NCBI RefSeq assembly: GCF_023973165.1 | Contig: NZ_CP099547.1 | Coordinates: forward strand, 992,001-1,056,000 | From: Arcanobacterium pinnipediorum | GTDB lineage: Bacteria; Actinomycetota; Actinomycetes; Actinomycetales; Actinomycetaceae | Reading direction: 5' to 3' | DNA: 64,000 nt | Part shown: positions 29,563 to 38,684 of the stretch, piece after piece | Layout of the letters: every line of letters begins with the position of its first letter | Position numbering within the stretch: the stretch's first letter is position 1 | Program-made: the position numbers and the translations under genes | The notes under the pieces: model-generated | Database searches by the model: none | Told to the model about the DNA's origin: nothing | The model's input: the letters and a program-made list of their open reading frames with translations, nothing else

Positions 29563-29639
29563 AGATACTCTCCCCTCCCCACCACAATCAGGACTTCTGC
29601 ACACCGAGAGTTATACATCATTCAGGGCTTGTATGTCAT

Positions 29640-29691
29640 ATTCGACTACTATTGCTACCAGCTTTACTGGTAGCGCGGTGTTACCAGCTTA
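29640..29691. repeat. Right copy of 52-bp imperfect direct repeat flanking the MFS gene
   Basis: Partner of 28185-28236. It spans the coaE stop codon (29681-29683) and the coaE terminator hairpin, so this is likely the original copy. Confidence 0.75.
29654..29674 (-). terminator. Short terminator hairpin after coaE
   Basis: An 8-bp stem GCTACCAG/CTGGTAGC with a 5-nt loop, seven bases after the coaE stop. It is weak by itself and lacks a clean T run. Confidence 0.5.
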
Positions 29692-30526
29692 ATGTGTAAT
29701 GTTCAGCAGGGTTTGCCGTCGTCGCTTGGCGAGAACCGGTGAGGATCCAGCCTGCGTCCAAGAGTGTTGCTGCACCGGGATTAGCTTTCAGGATCAAATG
29801 TGTTCCTTGAATTTCGACGACGTCGCATCCTACGTTACGCAATCTAGTTGCTTGGAGATGTACATCAGTTCGGAACTGAACATTGTCCATCGCGGGAGTT
29901 GGGTCACTAACGCGTTCTTGACTGAGGGCCCAATCATAGGGAATAACCCAATTGTCCCAGAGCCGTTCGGCAGTAGCAATGAAGTCGTGTTCGCTGGAGG
30001 TATTGTTGACGATGATGTCAGATATAGCTGTACGAGCCATATCTCCGGGTTGAGAATGTATTCGACTTTTTGCCTGCGCTGAACTCATCCCCCGGTTGTC
30101 AACCATTCGAGCGATACGAGTGTGGTCAGGAGCATGAATAGTCATGGTTGCCATAAACGAAAACTGATTTGCGCTGCCGACCAACAGTGGAACGTCGTAG
30201 ACGACGATTTGGCTCGGATGAGCGGTACGTAGTTGTGCGGATACTTCGCGGGCAATATACGGATGGATAATTGATTCGAGTTGTTGGCGAGCGGCTGAAT
30301 TCGAAAAGACGAAGGAGGCAAGGGCGCCACGATCAAGTTGGCCATCGGCGCGTAATACTCGCGGACCGAAGGTTCGCCCTATCTGTTCTAGTGCTTTAGT
30401 TCCGGGAGCAACTACGTCGCGAGCGACCTGATCGGCATCGATGATCATTGCCCCACGGGTAGCAAAGACATGCGTCAATGTGGACTTTCCTGACGCTATA
30501 CCACCGGTTACTGCAAGCTTGAGCAT
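29681..30526 (-). CDS. coaE: Dephospho-CoA kinase with C-terminal extension
   Basis: Last step of coenzyme A synthesis: phosphorylates the 3' hydroxyl of dephospho-CoA. The ATG at 30526 starts directly on the conserved fold, with P-loop GGIASGKST at residues 8-16. The core ends near residue 195. About 85 further residues follow that are not the GrpB domain known from mycobacterial CoaE; I do not recognise them. They contain RNVGCDVVEIQG and DAGWILTGSRQ segments. The neighbour upstream is rpsA, a conserved actinobacterial order. Confidence 0.93.
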   Translation of the reverse strand: MLKLAVTGGIASGKSTLTHVFATRGAMIIDADQVARDVVAPGTKALEQIGRTFGPRVLRADGQLDRGALASFVFSNSAARQQLESIIHPYIAREVSAQLRTAHPSQIVVYDVPLLVGSANQFSFMATMTIHAPDHTRIARMVDNRGMSSAQAKSRIHSQPGDMARTAISDIIVNNTSSEHDFIATAERLWDNWVIPYDWALSQERVSDPTPAMDNVQFRTDVHLQATRLRNVGCDVVEIQGTHLILKANPGAATLLDAGWILTGSRQATTANPAEHYTLSW

Positions 30527-30711
30527 ATTAGCGCACGTTCGCCAACGAACGCACTCCCCTTTCAATAACGCAAATAATTCGTTACCTATTTAGGGTAGCG
30601 TATCTGCGTTCAGTTATCTATCTTCAACGCGGCCAGTTACGGCATGCACATGACTCGCACCGGAGACAATGCTACCAACCGACGTATTGCTAAGGAGCAG
30701 AAGATTAAAAT

Positions 30712-30751
30712 AAGGCTGTGGCCCGAACGTAAATGTTCGGGCCACAGCCTT
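30712..30751 (-). terminator. Terminator of rpsA
   Basis: A perfect 17-bp stem (30712-30728 with 30735-30751) with a 6-nt loop, followed on the minus strand by ATTTTAAT. It begins 40 bases after the rpsA stop. The roughly 185 bases between it and coaE contain nothing recognisable apart from presumptive coaE promoter sequence. Confidence 0.92.
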
Positions 30752-30790
30752 TAGATTAACTAATTCGTGAGTTTAGCTAACTCACTATGC

Positions 30791-32263
30791 TCAGTTATTG
30801 GTGAGCTTGTCGCGCAAAGCAGCAAGAGCCTCGTCAGAAGCGAGCGTGCCAGCAACATCAGCATCAGCCGATGAGTAGTTAGCTGGAGCAGCTTCCTCGG
30901 TTTCGGAAGTAGCAGCTGGAGCGGCAGCAGCGGCAGCAGCATCAGCTTCGGCTGCGGCAGCAACCTGAGCCTTGTGTGCTTGCCAGCGAGCTTCAGCAGC
31001 AGCATACTCTGCTTCCCAAGCAGCCTGGTTCTCTTCGTAACCTTCGAGCCATTCGTTGGTCTCAGGATCGAAGCCTTCTGGGTACTTGTAGTTGCCCTCT
31101 TCGTCGTATTCAGCGGACATGCCGTAAAGTGATGGATCGAAGTCTTCCGAGTTAGGATCCACACCTTCGTTAGCCTGCTTGAGCGAGAGCGAGATGCGAC
31201 GGCGATCAAGATCAATATCAATCACCTTGACGAAAGCATCGTCGCCTACCTTGACAACCTGCTCTGGCAGATCAACGTGACGCTGTGCGAGTTCAGAAAT
31301 GTGAACGAGGCCTTCGATGCCGTCCTCAACGCGAACGAATGCACCGAATGGAACAAGCTTGGTGACCTTACCTGGCACGACCTGGCTAATAGCGTGGGTA
31401 CGTGCGAAGGTCTGCCAAGGATCTTCCTGGGTAGCCTTGAGCGAGAGCGAAACACGCTCGCGATCCATATCGACTTCGAGAACTTCAACGGTTACTGGAG
31501 TACCGACTTCGACAACCTCAGATGGGTGATCGATGTGCTTCCAAGAAAGCTCAGAAACGTGAACGAGACCGTCTACGCCGCCAAGATCAACGAATGCACC
31601 GAAGTTAACGATGGAGGAAATGACGCCTTCACGTACCTGACCCTTTTGAAGGGTGTTAAGGAAGGTGGAGCGTACTTCAGACTGAGTCTGCTCGAGCCAA
31701 GAACGACGAGAAAGAACAACGTTGTTGCGATTCTTATCGAGTTCGATGATCTTAGCTTCGATTTCCTTGCCAATGTATGGCTGGAGGTCGCGCACGCGGC
31801 GCATCTCAACGAGAGATGCAGGAAGGAAGCCGCGCAAGCCGATGTCGAGGATGAGGCCACCCTTGACAACTTCGATGACGGTACCGGTAACGACGCCGTC
31901 TGCTTCCTTGACTTCTTCGATCTTTGCCCAAGCGCGCTCGTACTGTGCACGCTTCTTGGAAAGAATTAAACGACCCTCTTTGTCTTCCTTCTGGATGACG
32001 AGGGCTTCGATCTTGTCACCAACTTCGACGACGTCATCTGGATCGACATCGTGCTTGATGGACAGTTCTTTGGAAGGAATAACGCCTTCGGTCTTGTAGC
32101 CGATATCGAGCAGGACTTCGTCCCGATCAACTTTAACTACGGTGCCTTCGACGATGTCGCCATCGTTAAAGTACTTGATGGTTTCGTCAACGGCAGCAAT
32201 AAGCTCTTCCTCGGTACCAATATCGTTAATGGCAACCTCGGTAGTAGTGTTGTTCGTGGTCAT
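30791..32263 (-). CDS. rpsA: 30S ribosomal protein S1
   Basis: RNA-binding protein that helps mRNA loading on the ribosome. Four S1 domains can be followed: EGTVVKVDRDEVLLDIG, TGTVIEVVKGGLILDIG, EGVISSIVNFGAFVDLGG and PGKVTKLVPFGAFVRVED. An acidic and alanine-rich tail (about residues 385-490) follows. At 490 residues it has the usual actinobacterial four-domain form rather than the six-domain enterobacterial one. It has its own terminator and is divergent from the methyltransferase. Confidence 0.97.
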   Translation of the reverse strand: MTTNNTTTEVAINDIGTEEELIAAVDETIKYFNDGDIVEGTVVKVDRDEVLLDIGYKTEGVIPSKELSIKHDVDPDDVVEVGDKIEALVIQKEDKEGRLILSKKRAQYERAWAKIEEVKEADGVVTGTVIEVVKGGLILDIGLRGFLPASLVEMRRVRDLQPYIGKEIEAKIIELDKNRNNVVLSRRSWLEQTQSEVRSTFLNTLQKGQVREGVISSIVNFGAFVDLGGVDGLVHVSELSWKHIDHPSEVVEVGTPVTVEVLEVDMDRERVSLSLKATQEDPWQTFARTHAISQVVPGKVTKLVPFGAFVRVEDGIEGLVHISELAQRHVDLPEQVVKVGDDAFVKVIDIDLDRRRISLSLKQANEGVDPNSEDFDPSLYGMSAEYDEEGNYKYPEGFDPETNEWLEGYEENQAAWEAEYAAAEARWQAHKAQVAAAAEADAAAAAAAPAATSETEEAAPANYSSADADVAGTLASDEALAALRDKLTNN

Positions 32264-32433
32264 AGAGTTGGTGACTCCGAATTTATAATAGTTACGTATA
32301 TGGACAAGTGGTTCAACTCAATGTCAGAGCATAAAGTTGTACCAAGCGTCTAGTTTACGTCGTTTTACCGCCAAACGCCAACTAAAGAACACAACTACGG
32401 TGCCAGCTTCACCACATCGAGGAAGAAACACAT

Positions 32434-33222
32434 ATGCAATACGGTCATCACGCACTCTCTCCAACCGACAATCCTATCCAAGCGAACGAAAAGTGGTGGT
32501 CGGACAACGCTGGTAGTTATCTTACCGAACACGGCGAAATACTCGGCGATAACGACTTCATCTGGGGTCCGGAAGGTGTGCGAGAAGCCGATATTGGATT
32601 CCTAGGTGAGCTCAGTGACAAACGAATCCTCGAAATCGGGGCTGGAGCCGCACAATGCTCACGCTACCTTGCCGCCCGCGGCTACGACGTCGTTGCAACA
32701 GATCTTGCCCCAGGTATGCTCACATACGCCACAGAACTTAACCACAATTACGATATAGACTTTCCCCTCATCCAAGCAGATGCTCGTCAATTACCGTTCC
32801 CAGACGATAGCTTCGATGTCGTCTTTACCAGTTTCGGCGTACTGCCCTTTGTTCCGAATTTAGCCGATGTCCACACTGAGGTCTACCGAGTATTGCGAAG
32901 CGGTGGAATCTGGGCGTATTCGGCACTACACCCTACGCGGTGGATGTTCCCTGATGATCCAACTATAGGTGGATTAACCGCCATCCGATCATATTTTGAC
33001 CGCACACCCTATATTGAACGTCACAACTCAACCCTGGACTACGCCGAATTCCACCACACCCTCTCCGATCACATTAACTCACTGATTGACGCCGGTTTTA
33101 CCATCGATGAGCTCTTCGAACCGCCATGGCCAGCAGGCCGCGATATTATTTGGGGTGGATGGGGCCCGCAACGCTCACAGATCCTCCCTGGAACTTTGAT
33201 GATCCGTGCCATCGGTAGTTAG
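32434..33222 (+). CDS. Class I SAM-dependent methyltransferase
   Basis: Rossmann-fold methyltransferase of 262 residues. The AdoMet-binding motif ILEIGAGAAQCSRYL (about residues 67-81), the acidic motif VVATDLAPGML and motif IV FTSFGVLPF are clear. The target is unknown; the family contains small-molecule and quinone methylases. AGGAAG precedes the start. It is convergent with polA, with only 11 bases between stops. Confidence 0.88.
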   Translation: MQYGHHALSPTDNPIQANEKWWSDNAGSYLTEHGEILGDNDFIWGPEGVREADIGFLGELSDKRILEIGAGAAQCSRYLAARGYDVVATDLAPGMLTYATELNHNYDIDFPLIQADARQLPFPDDSFDVVFTSFGVLPFVPNLADVHTEVYRVLRSGGIWAYSALHPTRWMFPDDPTIGGLTAIRSYFDRTPYIERHNSTLDYAEFHHTLSDHINSLIDAGFTIDELFEPPWPAGRDIIWGGWGPQRSQILPGTLMIRAIGS

Positions 33223-33233
33223 CGGCTGGGACG

Positions 33234-35945
33234 TTAGTGAGCCGCTTCGCGCCAATTACGTCCGATTCCAACTCCTACCGACAGCGGCACGCTGAGAGAA
33301 TCCCAGGCCATACCCATCTGCTCGCGAACCAGCGCTTCGACCTCCTCGGCTTCGCTAGCCACCACTTCGAGAACGAGTTCGTCGTGTACTTGGAGCAATA
33401 CCTGAGAATCAAGCTGGCGGCGAATCAACTCACTTTCGACATTGAGCATAGCAATCTTGATAATATCTGCTGCCGAACCTTGAATCGGGGCATTAAGTGC
33501 CATACGTTCTGCTGATTCACGCACCTGCCGATTTTGGGAGTTCAATTCCGGCAAATAGCGACGTCGTCCCAAAATAGTTTCGGTATAGCTATCGTGCCGA
33601 GCTTTTTCTACCAACCCATCAAGATACTTCTTCACAGCACCAAATCGCTGGAAATAACCATCCATGAGATTTTGTGCCTCTGGGACTGGGATATGCAACT
33701 GCGCAGATAGCCCGTAGGCGGATAAACCGTAAACCAGGCCATAAGACATCGCCTTGATTTTAGAACGTTGGGCAACCGACACGTCTGCTTCACTAATCCC
33801 ATAAACTCGTGACGCAACAAACCGGTGTAGATCTGCACCCTGATTAAACGCCTCAATAAGTTCACTATCCCGAGATAAATGCGCCATCAAACGCATCTCG
33901 ATTTGTGAATAATCCGCAGTCATCACATAATCAAAACCCAAGCCAGGAACAAAGACTTCACGAATGCGCTGCCCTTCTTCGGTGCGCGCATGAATATTTT
34001 GCAGATTCGGATCAGTTGAAGATAACCGCCCAGTAGCTGCGACTGTTTGCTGGTATGTGGTGTGAATTCGACCATCGGTATGGACTGAACGTTGCAGACC
34101 TTCAACAGATTGGCGCAGCTTAATCGCATCACGATGCTCAAGTAAGGAGGATAAGAAGGTTTGGCCAACTATAGCTTCATCGTCTTCACGCATACTTATT
34201 TTTGCTAACAAGCCAGCAAGCGCGTCTGCATTCGTGGTGTACCCTGATTTAGTCTTTTTAGTTTTCGGCAAATTTAATTGGTCAAATAACACCGCCTGTA
34301 GCTGTTTCGGGCTCGAAAGGTTAACCGAACTATCTCCGATAGCATCCCAGGCTTGCTGTGCTGCGGCTTGGACTCGAGCATCAAAATCAGAATGTAGCTG
34401 CGCCAAACGATCCTGATCTACACCAATCCCACGCATCTCCATCCGAGCTAAACCTTCAGTGACGCGCAACTCCAGATCAATTAAGGTCTCATTGTATTCT
34501 TCTGCTTCAAACTCGCGAAGGAAAGCATCTCGTAAGTCATGTACAAGTACGGCGCGTTGACCAATGTTATTTCCAATGATCTCACCTGAAAGACTTATCC
34601 CTAACGTATCACCAGCGTCATTATTGAGATCAATAGCGAGATAGCGCTGAACTAGTTGCGCAAAATCATACGATCTCTGATCTGGGTGAAGTAGATATGC
34701 ATCAATTTCCGTATCAGTCACAATTCCGGTAAGTGACATTCCTTGGCCCTGCCATGCATGGATCTGTGCTTTTAACCCATGCCCGAGAATACCAATCTGC
34801 GGATCTTCGATAATGAGTGTGAGAGCGTGAAAATCTTCCTCATCTAACGAAGCTGGCGAGGCGACAAATACGAAACCATCATCGGCTGCCAGTGCAAACG
34901 TCTCAACGCTGCCCTCTGCAGGTTTGCCGATACCATCGATAGCTAACGCATAAGGAGGCAGGTGGAGTTTACTAAACTCGCGTAATGATGTGGTACCACC
35001 AGCTACCACATTGACCTCACGTACCGCGGCTTGCTGGGGTTGTGTAGCGCTCTTTGCTGATCCAGCGCGCAACGGTAACTCACTAAGAACGCGCTTGCGT
35101 AAAGACGTAAAATCTAACGTATCAAAAAGTTCATGTAAAGCCTCAAGATCGACTCCTACGGGTTGAAGATCATCGAGATCAGGAACAATATCTAGATTGC
35201 GCACCAACTGGTTAAGTTGGCGATTGAGTCGAACTTGCTCGATATTTTCACGCAATGCCTGACCGGCTTTGCCATTGATCTGCTCAGCGTGAGCGATAAG
35301 GCTTTCTAAATCACCGTAGTGATGTAACCATTTGGCCGCAGTTTTAGGCCCAACGCCTGGAACACCGGGTAGGTTATCTGCTTTCTCACCAACGAGTGCA
35401 GCCAGATCTGAATACATTTGCGGCTGCACACCACTACGTTGTGCTACACCATCTGGATCCAAAAGGAGCATCTGTGCCCGCGGCATCGGGTAAACAACCG
35501 AAGTGCGTTCGGAGACTAACTGATATGAATCCTTATCCCCTGAAGCAATATACACATCCATATCGGATTGTTCGGCTCGGGTGGCCAAAGTGGCCACAAT
35601 ATCATCAGCTTCATAATCTTCAACAGTTAGCCACGAGATACCTAAAACATCGAGAACTTCTTGGATAACGCCGATTTGCCCTTTGAATTCTTCTGGGGTC
35701 TTAGCACGTCCGCCCTTGTATTGATCGTATTGACGGGTACGAAAAGTACCGCCGGGCAAATCAAATGCTACTGCGATATGAGTAGGCTGATAGTCAGCTA
35801 TTAATCGCAAGAGGGTATTGATAAAGCCATGGACAGCGTTGGTGTACTGCCCTTGCGCAGTTCGGAACGAATCTGCCGGCAGCGCAAAGAAGGAACGGAA
35901 AGCCATCGAATGGCCATCGAGCAAGAGCATAATATTTTTAGTCAC
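33234..35945 (-). CDS. polA: DNA polymerase I
   Basis: Repair and Okazaki-fragment polymerase of 903 residues. The N-terminal 5' nuclease (DGHSMAFRSFFAL; EADDIVATLA; GDKDSYQLV) is intact. The middle 3'-5' exonuclease domain lacks the Asp-Glu motif (AIDGIG stands where DxE is expected), so proofreading is probably lost, as in mycobacterial PolA. Polymerase motifs are complete: DYSQIEMR (A), KAMSYGLVYGLSAYG (B) and QVHDELVLEV (C). Motif B has Tyr where E. coli has Phe762. The start is GTG. Confidence 0.97.
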   Translation of the reverse strand: MTKNIMLLLDGHSMAFRSFFALPADSFRTAQGQYTNAVHGFINTLLRLIADYQPTHIAVAFDLPGGTFRTRQYDQYKGGRAKTPEEFKGQIGVIQEVLDVLGISWLTVEDYEADDIVATLATRAEQSDMDVYIASGDKDSYQLVSERTSVVYPMPRAQMLLLDPDGVAQRSGVQPQMYSDLAALVGEKADNLPGVPGVGPKTAAKWLHHYGDLESLIAHAEQINGKAGQALRENIEQVRLNRQLNQLVRNLDIVPDLDDLQPVGVDLEALHELFDTLDFTSLRKRVLSELPLRAGSAKSATQPQQAAVREVNVVAGGTTSLREFSKLHLPPYALAIDGIGKPAEGSVETFALAADDGFVFVASPASLDEEDFHALTLIIEDPQIGILGHGLKAQIHAWQGQGMSLTGIVTDTEIDAYLLHPDQRSYDFAQLVQRYLAIDLNNDAGDTLGISLSGEIIGNNIGQRAVLVHDLRDAFLREFEAEEYNETLIDLELRVTEGLARMEMRGIGVDQDRLAQLHSDFDARVQAAAQQAWDAIGDSSVNLSSPKQLQAVLFDQLNLPKTKKTKSGYTTNADALAGLLAKISMREDDEAIVGQTFLSSLLEHRDAIKLRQSVEGLQRSVHTDGRIHTTYQQTVAATGRLSSTDPNLQNIHARTEEGQRIREVFVPGLGFDYVMTADYSQIEMRLMAHLSRDSELIEAFNQGADLHRFVASRVYGISEADVSVAQRSKIKAMSYGLVYGLSAYGLSAQLHIPVPEAQNLMDGYFQRFGAVKKYLDGLVEKARHDSYTETILGRRRYLPELNSQNRQVRESAERMALNAPIQGSAADIIKIAMLNVESELIRRQLDSQVLLQVHDELVLEVVASEAEEVEALVREQMGMAWDSLSVPLSVGVGIGRNWREAAH

Positions 35946-35999
35946 GTTCTAAGCCTACCGGGTTGCTCCCACAGTTTCTTCTACGAGTAGACTAAATCT

Positions 36000-36401
36000 A
36001 TGAAATATTTTGCAACAGAAATTCACGACGGCGAACTCGCGGCACGTTTAGGTGTAGAACTCATCGAAGTATCGGCTACCGAAGTTGTCGAATCTATTCC
36101 AACCTTAGGTAATATTCAACCCTTTGGTGCCTTGCATGGCGGGGCAAACGCATTCCTTGTAGAAGATTCAGCTTCGCGTCTCGCACTGCTCAATGCTCCT
36201 GAAGGCCGCATCGCGGTAGGTACAGAACTCAACATTTCTCAACTAGCACCGAATATGACCGGTAGCGCTACAGCACGCGCATATGTTATCCGAACCAGCC
36301 GCGGTTCGCTCGTAGCGGGTGTAGAAATTACCGATAGCGATAATCAGCTCACCGCAATAGGCCGGATGACGTGTGTTTTTATTCAGACACCTGGTCAATA
36401 A
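36000..36401 (+). CDS. PaaI-family hotdog thioesterase
   Basis: A single hotdog-fold protein of 133 residues. The motif GALHGGANAFLVEDSAS (about residues 42-58) matches the PaaI/YbgC-like phenylacetyl-CoA/menaquinone thioesterase group, which hydrolyses acyl-CoA thioesters. The physiological substrate is not clear; a role in menaquinone synthesis (DHNA-CoA hydrolysis) is possible. It overlaps the convergent response regulator by 23 bases at the 3' ends. Confidence 0.85.
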   Translation: MKYFATEIHDGELAARLGVELIEVSATEVVESIPTLGNIQPFGALHGGANAFLVEDSASRLALLNAPEGRIAVGTELNISQLAPNMTGSATARAYVIRTSRGSLVAGVEITDSDNQLTAIGRMTCVFIQTPGQ

Positions 36402-37008
36402 CTGCGTCAGCCACTTCACGCATGGTCAGACGCCGATTCATGGAGGTTTTTTGAATCCACCGGAATGCTTCGGGTTCAGTTAGGCCCATCTTGTCTTGCA
36501 AGAGCCCCTTAGCTCGATCGATACGTTTACGAGTCTCAAATTGTTCGGCTAACGAAGAGACTTCGGCTTCTAGCGAGACGATTTCTTGGTGACGTGACAG
36601 GGCGATCTCGATTGCTGGAAGCAAGTCGTTTGGCGTAAAGGGCTTGACGAGGAACGCCATCGCACCGGCGTCGCGGGCGCGATCGACGATCTCTTTTTGA
36701 GAAAAAGCGGTGAGCATTACGATGGCACAATGCTGGTTGGCAAGGATACGTTCTGCTGCGGTGACGCCATCGAGACCGGGCATCTTGACGTCCATGACAA
36801 TCAGATCTGGCTTGTGTTCGGCTGCTAATTCGATTGCTTCTTCACCGTTTGAACCTTCAGCAACGACGTCGAAACCTGCTTCGCGGAGCGTTTCGACGAT
36901 ATCGAGCCGGATGAGTGTTTCATCTTCGACGACTAAGGCGCGTACTTGACGTGAATCTTCTTCTTGTTGAACATCTTCAAATTTGGAATCATCCATAATG
37001 TGTGACAC
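36379..37008 (-). CDS. pdtaR: ANTAR-domain response regulator (PdtaR-like)
   Basis: Two-component receiver fused to an RNA-binding ANTAR domain. The phospho-acceptor is Asp73 (LIVMDVKMPGLDG) with the conserved Lys122 in FLVKPFTP. The ANTAR part (residues about 145-205, RIDRAKGLLQDKMGLTEPEAF) binds paired hexaloop hairpins in mRNA to antiterminate transcription. The GTG start at 37008 has AGGAGG five bases upstream. No partner kinase lies nearby, as is typical for the Rv1626/PdtaR group. Confidence 0.93.
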   Translation of the reverse strand: MSHIMDDSKFEDVQQEEDSRQVRALVVEDETLIRLDIVETLREAGFDVVAEGSNGEEAIELAAEHKPDLIVMDVKMPGLDGVTAAERILANQHCAIVMLTAFSQKEIVDRARDAGAMAFLVKPFTPNDLLPAIEIALSRHQEIVSLEAEVSSLAEQFETRKRIDRAKGLLQDKMGLTEPEAFRWIQKTSMNRRLTMREVADAVIDQVSE

Positions 37009-37089
37009 GTCCGCCTCCTTGGCTTACATATATGCTTCGAGAATAGAACAACTACTCACTATTATATGCACGGCTCTGTGCGTTAAGAG

Positions 37090-37171
37090 TGCTCCCGGAG
37101 GGACTCGAACCCTCATGCCTTTCGGCGCAGCATTTTGAGTGCTGTGTGTCTGCCAATTCCACCACAGGAGC
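37090..37171 (-). tRNA. tRNA-Leu (anticodon CAA)
   Basis: A class II cloverleaf with a long variable arm. Acceptor GCTCCTG pairs with CGGGAGC (one G-U). The anticodon arm is CAGCA/TGCTG around CTCAAAA, so the anticodon is CAA, reading UUG. The T arm GGGTTCGAGTCCC is standard. No CCA is encoded. Confidence 0.96.
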
Positions 37172-37255
37172 GTTGGACAACCACGATATTACACGAATAT
37201 GGGCCGTCCTGCGATTTTACCAAACTAGGTAAGAATCACATATTCGAAATTCAGT

Positions 37256-38674
37256 TTATCGGCGAGTCTCACCCATCTTGTGAATACGAATTGTGTTAGT
37301 AGAGCCGACGACGCCAGGTGGCATACCAGAGACAATGACAACACGGTCACCATCAACTGCTAGGCCTTCGAGGCGTAGTACTTCATCGACTTGATCGACC
37401 ATTTCATCAGTAGTAGAAACGGTAGATAAGGTAAGGGTTTCGAGTCCCCACGATAGCGCAAGCTGGCGGCGAACCTTCTCGTTATCGGTAAACACCACAA
37501 GCGGAATACGCCCACGCAAGCGCGACATCCGACGCGCAGTTTGACCTGAGGAAGTGAATACGGCAATGAATTTCACGCCGATTGCTTCGCCGATATCCAT
37601 CGCAGATTTTGTAATAACACCGTTGCGGGTGCGATGCAGATTCGAGATACGTGGGATAGATTCAATGCCATGTTCTTCGGTGTACTCGATAATTGACGCC
37701 ATTGTTTGGACACAAATAATCGGGTACTTTCCAACTGACGTCTCCCCCGAAAGCATAACAGCATCTGCGCCGTCAAGGATAGCATTTGCACAGTCTGAGG
37801 TTTCTGCTCGAGTTGGAGTTGGAGCAGAGATCATGGATTCGAGAACCTGGGTAGCAACAATAACCGGCTTAGCATTGCGACGTGCAATAGTGATCGCTCG
37901 CTTTTGCACGATCGGGACTTGCTGCAACGGCAATTCCACACCAAGATCACCACGAGCAACCATAAGTCCGTCAAATGCGCGGACGATATCTTCTAAAACG
38001 CTAACAGCTTGCGGTTTTTCGATCTTGGCAATAACTGGAATCCTTCTGCCAACCCGATCCATCACCTCGTGAACATCGTTGATGTCGTTAGGTGAACGAA
38101 CGAAAGACAATGCGATGAGATCTGCACCGTAGTTAAGACCCCACTCAAGATCCTCTTTATCTTTTTCAGATAGCGCTGGAACAGAAACCGCTACACCAGG
38201 AAGATTCACGCCTTTGTTATTGGAAACTGTCCCGCCAACAACCACCTGGGTTCTAACATCGTTTCCGTCCACCGAGAGCACACGGACTTGAACCTTGCCG
38301 TCGTCGATAAGGATTAGATCGCCCGCAGAGCAATCTCCAGGAAGTCCTTTGAACGTGGTAGAAACACGATCCTTATCACCTTCAATATCATCGGTGGTGA
38401 TCGTGAAGATGTCACCCGTTTCAAGAAGCACTGGACCTTCGGCGAATCGTCCCAAGCGAATCTTTGGACCTTGAAGATCAACTAGAACCGCTACGGGTTT
38501 ACGAAGTTCTTCTGAGGCTTCACGTACCCAGTCAATACGCTCTTCATGCTCGGCATGAGAACCATGCGAAGCATTAATTCGGGCGACATTCATGCCGGCT
38601 TTTACTAGTTCGAGAATATGATCCTTGGAATTAACCGCTGGACCTAATGTACATACAATTTTGGCTTTGCGCAT
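37256..38674 (-). CDS. pyk: Pyruvate kinase
   Basis: Final glycolytic step, phosphoenolpyruvate to pyruvate. The ATG at 38674 begins MRKAKIVCTLGPA, the family N-terminus; a longer frame overlaps lgt. The substrate lysine lies in IPVIAKIEKPQA, and the MVARGDLGVE and ATQVLESMI motifs are present. At 472 residues it is full length. It follows lgt by ten bases. Confidence 0.97.
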   Translation of the reverse strand: MRKAKIVCTLGPAVNSKDHILELVKAGMNVARINASHGSHAEHEERIDWVREASEELRKPVAVLVDLQGPKIRLGRFAEGPVLLETGDIFTITTDDIEGDKDRVSTTFKGLPGDCSAGDLILIDDGKVQVRVLSVDGNDVRTQVVVGGTVSNNKGVNLPGVAVSVPALSEKDKEDLEWGLNYGADLIALSFVRSPNDINDVHEVMDRVGRRIPVIAKIEKPQAVSVLEDIVRAFDGLMVARGDLGVELPLQQVPIVQKRAITIARRNAKPVIVATQVLESMISAPTPTRAETSDCANAILDGADAVMLSGETSVGKYPIICVQTMASIIEYTEEHGIESIPRISNLHRTRNGVITKSAMDIGEAIGVKFIAVFTSSGQTARRMSRLRGRIPLVVFTDNEKVRRQLALSWGLETLTLSTVSTTDEMVDQVDEVLRLEGLAVDGDRVVIVSGMPPGVVGSTNTIRIHKMGETRR

Positions 38675-38684
38675 GTTACTAATA

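Noticed and set aside
31277..31969. 230-codon plus-strand frame opposite rpsA
   Set aside because: It is the antisense shadow of a strongly codon-biased gene; composition and lack of start signals argue against coding.
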